A DNA stretch of 64,000 nt from positions 124,001 to 188,000 of the forward strand of contig NZ_AULS01000004.1 in NCBI RefSeq assembly GCF_000422405.1, in the 5' to 3' direction. This stretch comes from Microbacterium luticocti DSM 19459 (GTDB lineage Bacteria > Actinomycetota > Actinomycetes > Actinomycetales > Microbacteriaceae). Position 1 is the first letter of the stretch. Every line of letters begins with the position of its first letter. Positions 19,399 through 27,997 of the stretch are shown one piece after another. The notes beneath the pieces were generated by a model, which saw only the letters and a list, made by a program, of their open reading frames with translations, ran no database searches and was not told where the DNA came from. A program made the translations under genes and the position numbers.

Positions 19399-20241
19399 TC
19401 AACCGAAGATCATCGGCACGTCGTCGTCGGCACCGCCGGCCAGGTCGACGTCGACCACCACGGGCACGTGGTCGCTGGGGGCTTCGCCCTTGCGCTCGTC
19501 GCGGTGGATCGCTGCCCCGGTCACGGCGTCGGCGAGGGCACGCGATCCGAGGATGAAGTCGATGCGCATGCCCTCGTTGCGCGGAAAGCGCAGCTGCTTG
19601 TAGTCCCAGTAGGTGAAGCCGGTGGGCACCAGCGGGCGCACCACGTCGGTGAGCCCGGCGTCTTCGAGTGCGCGGAACGCGTCCCGTTCGGGCGCAGACA
19701 CATGCGTCGACACGCCCTCGACGACCGTCGGGTCGCCGTTGTCGGCATCGGTCGGGGCGATGTTGAAGTCGCCGACCAACGCCAGCGGCAACCCGGGCTC
19801 GCGGCCCAGTTCGTCACAGACGTGCGCGCGCAGCGCGGCGAGCCAGTCGAGCTTGTACCGGTAGTGCGGGTCGTCCAGGCCACGCCCGTTGGGGACATAC
19901 AGGCTCCACACCCGCATCCCGTCGATGAGCGCGCCCAGCGCGCGCGCCTCCTGCGGCTGGTCGGGGCCCTCCATGCCCTTCGCGAACCCGGGCATGCCGC
20001 CAAACGCGGTCTGCACGTCGTCGACCGGCAGCCGGCTCGCGATCGCGACCCCGTTCCACTGGTTCAGGCCGTGCGCGTGCACCTCATACCCGGCGGCCTC
20101 GAACGGTTCGTACGGGAACTGGTCGGGCCGGCACTTGATCTCCTGCATCGCCAGCACGTCGACGTGCTCGCGCACGGCGAACTCCACGGTGCGGGTGACG
20201 CGGGCGCGGATCGAGTTGACGTTCCAGGTGGCCAGGCGCAT
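19399..20241 (-). CDS. xth: Exodeoxyribonuclease III
   Basis: A 280-residue endonuclease/exonuclease/phosphatase-fold enzyme that cleaves at abasic sites and trims 3' ends in base-excision repair. Motifs are MRLATWNVNSIRAR at the start, the metal-binding glutamate in LAMQEIKCRPDQFP, SLYVPNGRGLDDPHY, the catalytic aspartate and asparagine in LVGDFNIAPTDAD, the RIDFILGS block, and the terminal SDHVPVVVD. Length and order match ExoA/XthA. The ATG at 20241 has TAGGCT seven bases upstream, and the spacer is itself GGATGCC. A second frame upstream would add 26 unlikely residues. The gene converges with the FMN reductase gene. Confidence 0.93.
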   Translation of the reverse strand: MRLATWNVNSIRARVTRTVEFAVREHVDVLAMQEIKCRPDQFPYEPFEAAGYEVHAHGLNQWNGVAIASRLPVDDVQTAFGGMPGFAKGMEGPDQPQEARALGALIDGMRVWSLYVPNGRGLDDPHYRYKLDWLAALRAHVCDELGREPGLPLALVGDFNIAPTDADNGDPTVVEGVSTHVSAPERDAFRALEDAGLTDVVRPLVPTGFTYWDYKQLRFPRNEGMRIDFILGSRALADAVTGAAIHRDERKGEAPSDHVPVVVDVDLAGGADDDVPMIFG

Positions 20242-20325
20242 GGCATCCAGCCTATTCGCCGCCTCCGACGTCGCGTGCTGCGGCCGACCCGGCCGCGGTG
20301 TCCCCAGATGCCGCCGCACCCAGAC

Positions 20326-20392
20326 TTCGGAGGATCGCGCGATCTTCGGACGATATCGCGGGAATCATCCGAACTTGGCGTGATCCTCCGAA
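20326..20392. repeat. 67-bp four-arm palindromic element, copy 3
   Basis: Outer arms are TTCGGAGGATC (20326-20336) and GATCCTCCGAA (20382-20392), a perfect 11-bp match. Inner arms are TTCGGACGAT (20345-20354) and ATCATCCGAA (20364-20373) with one mismatch. A near-identical copy lies 261 bp downstream, and both are preceded by CACCCAGAC- or TACCCAGAC-like flanks. Confidence 0.8.
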
Positions 20393-20399
20393 CCTTCTA

Positions 20400-20550
20400 C
20401 GGGCGGATGCTGCGGGCCGCGGCCGCGCGTGGGTGCGGGCGGATGCCGCGGGTGGATGCGGGCGGATGCCGCGGGTGGGTACGGGCGGATGCCGTGGGGT
20501 GGGTAGCGACGGATGCCGCGGGCTGCAGCCGCGGGCGGATGTTGCGACCG
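20400..20550. repeat. Degenerate tandem array of GGGCGGATGCCGCG
   Basis: About six imperfect units of 20-36 bp, each with a core close to GCGGGCGGATGCCGCGGG, separate the two copies of the 67-bp element. The array concentrates the GGATGCC heptamer. With the two palindromes it fills the 446-bp gene-free stretch 20242-20687, in which I see no coding sequence. Confidence 0.7.
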
Positions 20551-20586
20551 GCCCGTCTGCGCACGACCCGTCCGCCATACCCAGAC

Positions 20587-20653
20587 TTCGGAGGATCGCG
20601 TGATGTTCGGACGATGTCGCGGGAATCATCCGAACTTGGCGTGATCCTCCGAA
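20587..20653. repeat. 67-bp four-arm palindromic element, copy 4
   Basis: The outer arms TTCGGAGGATC (20587-20597) and GATCCTCCGAA (20643-20653) are identical to those of copy 3. The inner arms TTCGGACGAT (20606-20615) and ATCATCCGAA (20625-20634) are also the same. Only a few loop bases differ. It lies 34 bp past the stop of the PEBP gene. Confidence 0.8.
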
Positions 20654-20687
20654 CTGGGTGCGGGCGGATGCTGCGGGCTACGGCGGG

Positions 20688-21224
20688 TCAGTCGCTGGAG
20701 GCGGTGCCGACCAGGATGCCGCGCGCGAGGGAGTGGAAGTGCCGGTTGAACCCGAGCACCGCGGGGGTCGCCCCGGACGGGAGCTCGAGGTGCGACACGT
20801 CCAACGCGTCCACCACGAAGAAGTAGCGGTGCACACCGGTGCCCGCCGGCGGCGCCGCGCCGATGTAGCGCTCGCTTCGCGCCTCGTTCGGCAGCGTCAC
20901 CGCCCCGGCCGGTAGCGATCCGGCGGCACCGCTCCCGGCACCCGCGGCCAACTCGGTCACGCCCGCATCGATGTCGTAGACCGCCCAGTGCCAGTAGCCC
21001 GACCCGGTCGGCGCGTCGGGGTCGAAGCACGACACGGCGAAGCTGCGGGTGCCCTCGGGTGCTCCCGACCAGCTCAGTTGAGGTGAGCGGTCCGCGCCGC
21101 CCATACCGGACCCCCAACACTCCTTCGGCAGGGCCTGGCCCTCGGTGAAGTCCGCGCTCGTCAGGGTCATCCGGGGAAAGTCCTTGAGCCGTGCCAGCTC
21201 GGCGTACGGGTCATACTCGAACAT
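20688..21224 (-). CDS. YbhB/YbcL family PEBP-domain protein
   Basis: A 178-residue protein of the phosphatidylethanolamine-binding (Raf kinase inhibitor-like) family; bacterial members have no settled function. The ligand-pocket signature is split between SFAVSCFDPDAPTGSGYWHW, with its conserved DPDAP and H residues, and GVHRYFFVVDALDV. Length is normal for YbhB/YbcL. The ATG at 21224 is chosen because AAGGAGGA lies at ideal ribosome-binding distance; an in-frame ATG 15 bases upstream is less well placed. It is the same strand as pntB but separated by 362 bp of repeats, so probably a separate unit. Confidence 0.88.
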   Translation of the reverse strand: MFEYDPYAELARLKDFPRMTLTSADFTEGQALPKECWGSGMGGADRSPQLSWSGAPEGTRSFAVSCFDPDAPTGSGYWHWAVYDIDAGVTELAAGAGSGAAGSLPAGAVTLPNEARSERYIGAAPPAGTGVHRYFFVVDALDVSHLELPSGATPAVLGFNRHFHSLARGILVGTASSD

Positions 21225-21275
21225 CGCGTCCTCCTTCATCGCAGTCCTCTCGCCCACGCTACCCGCCGGGCCGGG

Positions 21276-21356
21276 CCGTCGACAGGCTGGATCGGCCCTT
21301 CGTGCCCGCGTGCGGCATGGTTCGCGCGGTTGCGCCTGTCGACGGGCCGGTGGCGC
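21276..21356. repeat. 81-bp direct repeat with 12-bp inverted ends, copy 1
   Basis: The copy begins CCGTCGACAGGC (21276-21287) and contains its perfect complement GCCTGTCGACGG toward the other end (21335-21346). It is 79/81 identical to the copy at 21432-21512. The 75 bp between copies hold two further short repeats based on GGACCGCC-CTCCGGCCGAC. Together they fill the gap between pntB and the PEBP gene; no coding sequence is visible there. Confidence 0.85.
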
Positions 21357-21431
21357 TGAGCGTCGGGGATGGACCGCCGCTCCGGCCGACGGCCAGACCG
21401 GACCGCCACTCCGGCCGACCGCCGGACCGGA

Positions 21432-21512
21432 CCGTCGACAGGCTGGATCGGCCCTTCGTGCCCGCGTGTTGCATGGTTCGCGCGGTTGCGCCTGTCGACG
21501 GGCCGGTGGCGC
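21432..21512. repeat. 81-bp direct repeat with 12-bp inverted ends, copy 2
   Basis: Second copy of the element at 21276-21356, differing only by TT for CG in the centre. It has the same CCGTCGACAGGC / GCCTGTCGACGG inverted pair, which would give a 12-bp stem around a loop of about 47 bases. It lies 75 bp after the pntB stop codon. Confidence 0.85.
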
Positions 21513-21586
21513 CCAGAGCTGCGGGAGGGCCGACGGCCCCGAACCCCGAGTTCAACCGAAGCCCGGCGCCCCGGCGCCCCCAGCAC

Positions 21587-22999
21587 TCACAGTGCAGACA
21601 GGATGTCCTGCACCCGCTCCTTGGCGTCGCCGAACAGCATCTGCGCGTTGTCGCGGTAGAACAGCGGGTTCGCGACACCGGCATACCCCGATGCCATCGA
21701 CCGCTTGAACACGACGACGTTGCGTGCCTCCCACACCCGCAGCACCGGCATCCCGGCGATCGGGCTGCCGGGATCCTGCGCGGCCGCCGGGTTCACGGTG
21801 TCGTTCGCGCCGATCACCAGCACCACGTCGGTGTCGGCGAGGTCGTCGTTGATCTCGTCCATCTCGAGCACGATGTCGTAGGGCACCTTCGCCTCGGCCA
21901 GCAGCACGTTCATGTGCCCGGGCAGTCGCCCGGCGACCGGGTGGATGCCGAACCGCACCTCGATGCCGCGCTCCCGCAGCCGGCGGGCCAGGTCGGCGAC
22001 CGGATACTGCGCCTGCGCGACCGCCATGCCGTACCCCGGGGTGATCACCACGCTCGACGCCGAGGTCAGCAGTTCGGCGACGGATACGGCATCCGTCTCA
22101 CGATGCGTGCCGGTCACCTCCTCGCCCTTCGCGGGCGCCTCGATGCCGAACCCGCCGGCGATCACCGAGATGAACGACCGGTTCATCGCCTGGCACATGA
22201 TGTACGACAGGTACGCACCCGACGATCCCACCAGCGCACCGGTGACGATGAGCAGATCGTTGTTCAGCAGGAAGCCGGCCGCCGCGGCCGCCCACCCCGA
22301 GTAGCTGTTGAGCATCGAGATCACGACCGGCATGTCGCCGCCGCCGATCGACGCCACCAGGTGCCAGCCGAGCGCGAGGGCCAGCGCCGTCACCACGACC
22401 AGCAGCCACAACTGCGGGGTGATCACGTACCAGACGGTCAGCGCCACGAACAGCACCAGCGCCGCGACGTTCAGCACGTTCTTGCCCGGCAGCATGAGCG
22501 GCCGTGACGACATCTTCGCCGACAGCTTCAGGTAGGCCACGATCGACCCGGTGAAGGTCACCGCACCGATGAACACCCCGATGAACACCTCACCGCGGTG
22601 GATGCCCTCCAGGCTCGGCGCGATCCCCTCGGCGTGCAGGGCCCCGTTCCAACCGACCAGCACCGCGGCCAGCCCGACGAAGCTGTGGAACAGCGCGATC
22701 AGCTCGGGCATGCCGGTCATCTGCACGGTGCGGGCCCGCCACAGTCCGATCGCCGCGCCGATCACGACGGCCACCACCAGCAGACTCAGCCCGAGGGCAC
22801 CGGATGCCGCACCCCAGGCATCCGAGATCATCAGCCACAGCGTCGCCAGCAGCGCGACGGTCATGCCGGCGATGCCGTACACGACGCCGCCCCGGGCGCG
22901 CTCGTGCCGACTGAGGCCGGCCAGGCTCAGAATGAACAGCAGTGCGGCGACGATGTACGCCGCGCCGGCGATCGCGCCGGCGATGGTCAGGGCGCTCAC
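21587..22999 (-). CDS. pntB: NAD(P)+ transhydrogenase subunit beta
   Basis: A 470-residue membrane subunit of the proton-translocating transhydrogenase, which uses the proton gradient to drive hydride transfer from NADH to NADP+. About eight or nine transmembrane helices occupy residues 1-265, with the channel segment [15 protein letters not shown] and [17 protein letters not shown]. The C-terminal NADP-binding dIII domain has [49 protein letters not shown] and [15 protein letters not shown]. The GTG start overlaps the pntA stop codon (GTGA), so the two subunits are coupled. It is followed by two 81-bp palindromic repeats. Confidence 0.96.
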   Translation of the reverse strand: MSALTIAGAIAGAAYIVAALLFILSLAGLSRHERARGGVVYGIAGMTVALLATLWLMISDAWGAASGALGLSLLVVAVVIGAAIGLWRARTVQMTGMPELIALFHSFVGLAAVLVGWNGALHAEGIAPSLEGIHRGEVFIGVFIGAVTFTGSIVAYLKLSAKMSSRPLMLPGKNVLNVAALVLFVALTVWYVITPQLWLLVVVTALALALGWHLVASIGGGDMPVVISMLNSYSGWAAAAAGFLLNNDLLIVTGALVGSSGAYLSYIMCQAMNRSFISVIAGGFGIEAPAKGEEVTGTHRETDAVSVAELLTSASSVVITPGYGMAVAQAQYPVADLARRLRERGIEVRFGIHPVAGRLPGHMNVLLAEAKVPYDIVLEMDEINDDLADTDVVLVIGANDTVNPAAAQDPGSPIAGMPVLRVWEARNVVVFKRSMASGYAGVANPLFYRDNAQMLFGDAKERVQDILSAL

Positions 23000-24558
23000 C
23001 GGTGGGTCTCCTTCGCGTCGGTCGCCGGTTCTTTCACGAACATCGCCAGCATCCTGCGGGTCACGGCGAAACCGCCGAAGATGTTGATGCTCGCCAGCAG
23101 CACGGCGACGGCCGCGAGGATCTGCACCACCAGGTTCGGCACGGTCAGTTGCACCATGGCGCCGACCACGATGATGCCGCTGATCGCGTTGGTGACGCTC
23201 ATCAGCGGGGTGTGCAGCGCGTGCGCCACGTTTCCGATCACATAGAAGCCGACGACGACGGCAAGGGTCAGCACCAAGAAGTGCTGCGGCAGCGGCGGCG
23301 GCGCGATCGCGCACACCGCGAACAGCACGGCCATGCCCAGCACGATCAGCCCGGTCTTCGCGCCGCGCGAGAGCGTGGTGCGCGGTGTCGGTTCGGGGGC
23401 GGATGCCGCGGCCGGCGCCGTCGGCACGGGAGCGGCCGAGACCTGTACGGGCGGGGGCGGCCAGGTCACCGCACCGTCACGGGCGACGGTCACGGCCCGC
23501 TGCACGATGTCGTCGTCGTCGATCGACAGCTGCCCGTCCTTGCCGGGTGTGAGCAGGGTCAGCAGGTTGACCAGGTTCGTGCCGTACAGCTGCGACGCCT
23601 GTGCGGGCAGGCGCCCGGCGAGGTCGGAGTACCCGAGGATGACCACGCCGTTGTCGGTGACGATGCGCTGCCCCGACACCGATCCTTCGACGTTGCCACC
23701 CGAAGCGGCGGCCATGTCGACGATGACGCTGCCCGGCTTCATGCTCGCCACATCGGCCGCGGTGATCAGCCGGGGCGCTGGCCGGCCGGGGATCTGCGCG
23801 GTGGTGATGATGATGTCGACCTCGCGTGCCTGCTCGGAGTAGATCTCGGCGGCCCGACGGTCGTACGCCTCGCTGGTAGCCTTGGCATAGCCGTCGGTGG
23901 ACTGCTCCACCTCGACATCGACCGGCAGGTATTCGCCGCCGATCGAGCGCACCTGGTCGGCGACCTCGGGGCGCGGGTCGGTGGCGCGCACGATCGCACC
24001 CAGGCTCGAGGCCGCGCCGATCGCGGCCAGGCCCGCCACACCGGCACCGGCGACGAGCACCTTCGCGGGCGGCACCTTGCCGGCGGCGGTGACCTGACCG
24101 GTGAAGAACCGGCCGAACTCGTGGGCTGCCTCGACCACAGCGCGGTACCCGGCGATGTTGGCCATCGAGCTGAGCACGTCCATCGACTGCGCGCGAGAGA
24201 TGCGCGGCACGGCGTCCAGGGCCAGCGCGGTGACGCCGCGGGCGGCGAGTCGCGCAAGCAACTCGGGGCGCAGTGCCGGGCTCAGCAGCGCGACGAGCAC
24301 CGCACCGGGGCGCAGCCGCTCGATCTCGGCGTCGTCGGGCGCGGCGACCTTCAGCACGACGTCCGAGCTCCAGGCATCCGCCGCGTCGGTGACACTGGCC
24401 CCGGCGTCGGCGTATGCGGCGTCGGGGAACGACGAGCGGGCGCCGGCTGCGGCCTGCACCACCACGTCGTAGCCGAGCTTTCGGATCCTCGCGACGGTCG
24501 CGGGTGTGGCCGCGACCCGATTCTCGTCGTCGGGTTCGATGACGATTCCGATGCGCAT
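22996..24558 (-). CDS. pntA: NAD(P)+ transhydrogenase subunit alpha
   Basis: A 520-residue subunit holding the NAD(H)-binding dI domain and, in one chain, the N-terminal part of the membrane domain, as in E. coli PntA (about 510). This differs from bacteria that split it into PntAA and PntAB. It starts [20 protein letters not shown], shared with alanine dehydrogenase. The Rossmann loop is [17 protein letters not shown], and [15 protein letters not shown] follows. After an Ala/Pro-rich linker (residues 395-425) come four helices ending with [21 protein letters not shown] promoter with -10 TATAGT at 24628-24623 would give a leader of about 58 nt. With Zwf it points to active NADPH management. 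Confidence 0.96.
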   Translation of the reverse strand: MRIGIVIEPDDENRVAATPATVARIRKLGYDVVVQAAAGARSSFPDAAYADAGASVTDAADAWSSDVVLKVAAPDDAEIERLRPGAVLVALLSPALRPELLARLAARGVTALALDAVPRISRAQSMDVLSSMANIAGYRAVVEAAHEFGRFFTGQVTAAGKVPPAKVLVAGAGVAGLAAIGAASSLGAIVRATDPRPEVADQVRSIGGEYLPVDVEVEQSTDGYAKATSEAYDRRAAEIYSEQAREVDIIITTAQIPGRPAPRLITAADVASMKPGSVIVDMAAASGGNVEGSVSGQRIVTDNGVVILGYSDLAGRLPAQASQLYGTNLVNLLTLLTPGKDGQLSIDDDDIVQRAVTVARDGAVTWPPPPVQVSAAPVPTAPAAASAPEPTPRTTLSRGAKTGLIVLGMAVLFAVCAIAPPPLPQHFLVLTLAVVVGFYVIGNVAHALHTPLMSVTNAISGIIVVGAMVQLTVPNLVVQILAAVAVLLASINIFGGFAVTRRMLAMFVKEPATDAKETHR

Positions 24559-24622
24559 CGATGAGCTCCGTTGTTCTGGGTGGGGATCCCGCGGCTTCGG
24601 GCCACGGCGGGGTCTGTGACCG

Positions 24623-24628
24623 ACTATA
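24623..24628 (-). promoter_or_regulatory. -10 element of the pntAB operon
   Basis: TATAGT on the minus strand matches the TANNNT consensus closely, with start expected near 24616. It lies back to back with the pyrE promoter (-10 TAGACT at 24722-24727), about 100 bp away. No recognisable operator or -35 was seen. Confidence 0.55.
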
Positions 24629-24734
24629 GGGGCAGGGCAGAAGACGACCCGGTTCGTAGCGCCGGTGCAAACCGAAAGAATCGACAGATCTTCCTCCGGC
24701 GGAAGTGGGTGGCCCGGCTCGTAGACTCGACGCC

Positions 24735-25313
24735 ATGACCGCCGCATCCACCCCCGCCCTCGAAGCCGACCGCCGGGCCCTCATCGACCTCATCACCGGC
24801 GAGGCGGTGTTCCACGGCGACTTCACGCTGTCCAGCGGCAAGAAGGCCACCTACTACGTCGACATGCGCAAGCTCACCCTCGACCACCGGGCGGCGCCGG
24901 CGATCGGACGGATCATGCTCGACCTCATCCGCGACATCGACGGCATCGTCGCCGTGGGCGGGCTGACCCTGGGGGCCGACCCGATCGCGAACGCGATCAT
25001 GCACGAGTCGGCGCGCACCGACCGGCCGCTGGACGCGTTCGTGGTGCGCAAGGAGCCCAAGGACCACGGCCGCGGTCGGCAGATCGAGGGGGCGGATGTC
25101 GCGGGCAGACGCGTCGTGGTCGTCGAAGACACCTCGACCACCGGGCAATCCGCGCTGAAGGCGGTCGAGGCGTTGCGACGGGAGGGGGCCGAGCCGGTGG
25201 CGGTCGCCGTGATCGTCGACCGGCGCACCGGGGCGCAGGCCGCCGTCGAGGCCGCCGGGCTGCAGTGGCTGGCCGCGATCGACCTGGACGATCTCGGCCT
25301 GCAGCCGCAGTAG
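24735..25313 (+). CDS. pyrE: Orotate phosphoribosyltransferase
   Basis: A 192-residue enzyme that joins orotate to PRPP to give OMP in pyrimidine synthesis. The PRPP-binding signature VVVVEDTSTTGQSALKAVE sits near residue 130, preceded by the flexible-loop sequence AFVVRKEPKDHGRGRQIEG and the early block FTLSSGKKATYYVDMRK. Length is normal. The ATG at 24735 is supported by TAGACT seven bases upstream, implying a leaderless transcript and no room for a leader-based attenuator. It is divergent from pntA and unrelated in function to the LacI regulator that follows 60 bp later. Confidence 0.95.
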   Translation: MTAASTPALEADRRALIDLITGEAVFHGDFTLSSGKKATYYVDMRKLTLDHRAAPAIGRIMLDLIRDIDGIVAVGGLTLGADPIANAIMHESARTDRPLDAFVVRKEPKDHGRGRQIEGADVAGRRVVVVEDTSTTGQSALKAVEALRREGAEPVAVAVIVDRRTGAQAAVEAAGLQWLAAIDLDDLGLQPQ

Positions 25314-25339
25314 TCGCGCGCGGCGACCGGCGCCGATCC

Positions 25340-25351
25340 GGTAACGTTGCC
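25340..25351. promoter_or_regulatory. LacI-type operator before the regulator gene
   Basis: GGTAACGTTGCC is a palindrome around AACGTT with one mismatched pair. Its centre matches that of the operator-like site upstream of the sugar transporter (26493-26506). The position 23 bp before the regulator ATG suggests autoregulation. This is inferred from the pattern and family habits. Confidence 0.5.
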
Positions 25352-25373
25352 AAAAAGGCAGGACCGGAGCGCC

Positions 25374-26429
25374 ATGGACGACGCAGGGATGACCGCCGCT
25401 CAGGCAGCGGGCGACGCCGCGCCGCGGCGCGCGACGATGAAGGATGTCGCGGCCCGCGCGGGTGTCGGACTCTCGACCGTCTCGCGGGTGGTCTCGGGCA
25501 AGGGCGGTGTCGCGCCGGCGAAGGTGCGGGCGGTGGAACGGGCGGTCCGCGACCTCAATTTCAGCCGCAACGACTTCGCGCATCGGCTGCGCACCGGCAC
25601 CTCGGCGACCATCGGCATGGTCGTCACCAACATCTCCGACCCGTTCTTCTCGGCCCTGGTCAGCGGCGTCGAAGAACGCGCCCGGGCGCGTGATCAGCTC
25701 GTGCTCGTGGCATCCGTCACCGATGACTCGGCCGAGGCCGAACGGGTGATCCGCCGACTGCTGCAGCGTCGCCTCGACGGGTTGATCCTCGTCGCGCCCG
25801 AAGACGCCGACCTGCGCTTTCTGCAGGAGGAGCAGCGCGCCGGCACCCCGGTCGTGTTCGTCGACCAACCACCCACCGGCATGGACGCCGACGTCGTCGT
25901 CGTCGACAACGAGGGCGGCGCGGCCGCCGCCGTGCGGCACCTGCACGAGGTAGGACACCGGCGCATCGCCTGCTTCGCGCACGTGTCGGGCCGGTACACC
26001 TCGGCCCGCCGCGAAGCCGGCTACTACCGCGGTCTGGCACAGGCCGGGCTTCCCGCCGACCCTGCGCTGGTCGTCTCGGTCGACGACGAGGTCGACGTGT
26101 GCACCGAGGCGCTGCTCGAGCTGGCGCGGCTGCCCGACCCGCCCACCGCGATCTTCTCCACCAACGGCCGCACCACCAAGGCGATCCTCGGCGCGCAGCG
26201 GCTGCTCGGCTCGCGCCTGGCGCTGATCGGCTTCGACGACTTCGACCTCGCCGTGCTGATGGATCCGCCCACCACGACGATCGTGCAGGACCCGGTCGCC
26301 ATCGGCCGCGCGGCCGCCGACCTGCTGTTCAGCCGTATCGCCGGGCGCACCGGCCCGGTCCAGCACATCACGCTCGCCACCCGCCTGGTCGAGCGCGGCT
26401 CGGGCGAGCTGGTGCCGTACCGCGACTGA
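25374..26429 (+). CDS. LacI-family transcriptional regulator
   Basis: A 351-residue LacI/GalR-type repressor. After a short tail comes the DNA-binding helix-turn-helix and hinge TMKDVAARAGVGLSTVSRVV (residues 22-41). A periplasmic-binding-protein-like sensor domain follows, beginning ATIGMVVTNISDPFFSALV and containing the dimerisation-side LALIGFDDFDLAVLMDPPTTT. It lies directly upstream of a CUT1 sugar importer and is almost certainly its local regulator, releasing operators when the sugar binds. Two AACGTT-centred sites flank the gene. ATG 25374 is preceded by a modest purine-rich site (AGGCAGGACCGGAG). The effector sugar cannot be named. Confidence 0.92.
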   Translation: MDDAGMTAAQAAGDAAPRRATMKDVAARAGVGLSTVSRVVSGKGGVAPAKVRAVERAVRDLNFSRNDFAHRLRTGTSATIGMVVTNISDPFFSALVSGVEERARARDQLVLVASVTDDSAEAERVIRRLLQRRLDGLILVAPEDADLRFLQEEQRAGTPVVFVDQPPTGMDADVVVVDNEGGAAAAVRHLHEVGHRRIACFAHVSGRYTSARREAGYYRGLAQAGLPADPALVVSVDDEVDVCTEALLELARLPDPPTAIFSTNGRTTKAILGAQRLLGSRLALIGFDDFDLAVLMDPPTTTIVQDPVAIGRAAADLLFSRIAGRTGPVQHITLATRLVERGSGELVPYRD

Positions 26430-26492
26430 GCCCGGTCCACCGGATCACGATTCGGTCACAGGTCGGATGTCTGTTGCCTCTCATCTTGCGTC

Positions 26493-26506
26493 TGACAACG
26501 TTTTCA
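26493..26506. promoter_or_regulatory. LacI-type operator before the sugar ABC operon
   Basis: TGACAACGTTTTCA is a 14-bp dyad with one mismatched pair and a central AACGTT, typical of LacI/GalR operators. It lies 85 bp before the binding-protein gene, in a locally AT-richer stretch expected for a promoter. It is the likely target of the regulator encoded just upstream. Confidence 0.7.
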
Positions 26507-26590
26507 GATTTCATGGCACCAATCGAGGACGTGCAGGCCGACCCACCGGCGGGCTGCGGCATCCCACGACCACATCCAACGGAGGATCAC

Positions 26591-27874
26591 ATGCGGAAAG
26601 CACTCGCAGCAGTCGCTGGCCTGGCGGTCGCCGGACTCGCGCTCGCCGGCTGCGCCGGCGGCTCGAACGGCGGGGGCGACAAGGGCGGAGACCCGAACCA
26701 GGTCGAGGTGTTCACCTGGTGGGCATCCGGCTCTGAGAAGACCGGCCTGGATGCGCTGGTCAAGGTGTTCAACGAGCAGTACCCCAACGTGAAGTTCATC
26801 AACGCCGCCGTCGCCGGCGGTGCCGGGTCGAACGCCAAGAACGCGCTGGCCTCGCGCCTGAAGGCGAACAACCCGCCGGACTCGTTCCAGGCCCACGCCG
26901 GCGCCGAGCTCACCGACTACATCGAGGCGAACAAGCTCGAAGACCTCAGCGGCTTCTACAAAGACAACGGACTGACCGACGTGTTCCCGTCGACGCTGCT
27001 GGACCGCCTGACCGTCGACGGCAAGATCTACTCGGTGCCCAGCAACATCCACCGCGCGAACGTGGTGTGGGTCAACACCGACCTGCTCACCAAGGCCGGC
27101 ATCGACCCGACCAAGGCCCCCGCCGACATCGACGCGTGGCTGGCCGACATGAAGAAGCTGAAGGACTCGGGCGTGGCCACCCCGCTGTCGGTGGCCACCG
27201 ACTGGACCCAGGTGCAGCTGTTCGAGAACGTGCTGCTGTCGACGCTGGGCGCCGACGGCTACCAGGGCCTGTGGAACGGTGACACCAAGTTCGACTCGGC
27301 CGAGGTCACCAAGGCCATCGACAACTACGGCAAGCTGCTGGCCTACGCCAACACCGACGGCACCGGGCAGGACTGGCCGGTCGCGACCGACATGGTCATC
27401 GACGGCACCGCCGCCTACAACGTGATGGGCGACTGGGCGCTGGCCGAGTTCGACGCCAAGGGCAAGACGTACGGCAAGGAGTACACCACCTGGCCGACGC
27501 CCGGCACCGACGGCACGTTCGACTTCCTCGCCGACTCGTTCACGCTGCCGGTGGGTGCCCCGCACCCCGACGCCGCGAAGGACTGGCTGAAGACGATCAG
27601 CTCGGCCGACGGGCAGAAGGCGTTCAACCTCGCCAAGGGCTCGATCCCCGCGCGCACCGACGCGAACGCCGCCGACTACCCCGAGTACCAGCAGGGCGCG
27701 ATGGCCTCGTTCGCCAAGGACACCGTGGTCAGCTCGCTCGCGCACGGCGCGGCGGTGAAGGTGTCGTGGTTGAACGACATCACCTCCGCGATCGGGCAGT
27801 ACGTCTCCACCAAGGACGGCAAGGCCCTGCAGGATGCGCTGGTGCAGGCGCAGACCAAGGGTCTCGGACAGTGA
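26591..27874 (+). CDS. Sugar ABC transporter substrate-binding lipoprotein (CUT1)
   Basis: A 427-residue extracellular solute-binding protein anchored by lipid. The signal peptide ends in the lipobox LALAGC with modified Cys21, followed by a Gly/Asn-rich tether. The mature part begins VEVFTWWASGSEKTGLDAL, a hallmark of family-1 carbohydrate-binding proteins. Length and the terminal block are normal for the CUT1 group that imports mono- or disaccharides. GGAGGATCAC precedes the ATG. No ATPase gene is in the operon, so the importer probably uses a shared MsiK/MalK-type ATPase encoded elsewhere, as is usual in actinobacteria. A 13-bp-stem hairpin separates it from the permease genes. Confidence 0.93.
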   Translation: MRKALAAVAGLAVAGLALAGCAGGSNGGGDKGGDPNQVEVFTWWASGSEKTGLDALVKVFNEQYPNVKFINAAVAGGAGSNAKNALASRLKANNPPDSFQAHAGAELTDYIEANKLEDLSGFYKDNGLTDVFPSTLLDRLTVDGKIYSVPSNIHRANVVWVNTDLLTKAGIDPTKAPADIDAWLADMKKLKDSGVATPLSVATDWTQVQLFENVLLSTLGADGYQGLWNGDTKFDSAEVTKAIDNYGKLLAYANTDGTGQDWPVATDMVIDGTAAYNVMGDWALAEFDAKGKTYGKEYTTWPTPGTDGTFDFLADSFTLPVGAPHPDAAKDWLKTISSADGQKAFNLAKGSIPARTDANAADYPEYQQGAMASFAKDTVVSSLAHGAAVKVSWLNDITSAIGQYVSTKDGKALQDALVQAQTKGLGQ

Positions 27875-27883
27875 CAACCCGCA

Positions 27884-27924
27884 CCCGCGCGGGGCGACGG
27901 CATCCGTTCGCCGCCCCGCGCGGG
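27884..27924 (+). other. Intra-operon hairpin between binding protein and permease genes
   Basis: CCCGCGCGGGGCG (27884-27896) pairs perfectly with CGCCCCGCGCGGG (27912-27924) around a 15-nt loop. A third partial copy (CGCCCCGCGCGG) follows at about 27941. Such hairpins after the binding-protein gene protect or partly terminate the message, raising the binding protein above the permeases. That role is inferred. Confidence 0.65.
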
Positions 27925-27997
27925 TTCGCCGCGTCGGGCCCGCCCCGCGCGGCGTGAACCCGGGCCCGCCCCGCCCGCCACGTCAAGGAGGACACCG

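Noticed and set aside
24660..24734. pyrimidine-responsive attenuator (PyrR type) before pyrE
   Set aside because: The TAGACT-N7-ATG arrangement implies a leaderless transcript, leaving no leader RNA for such a switch.
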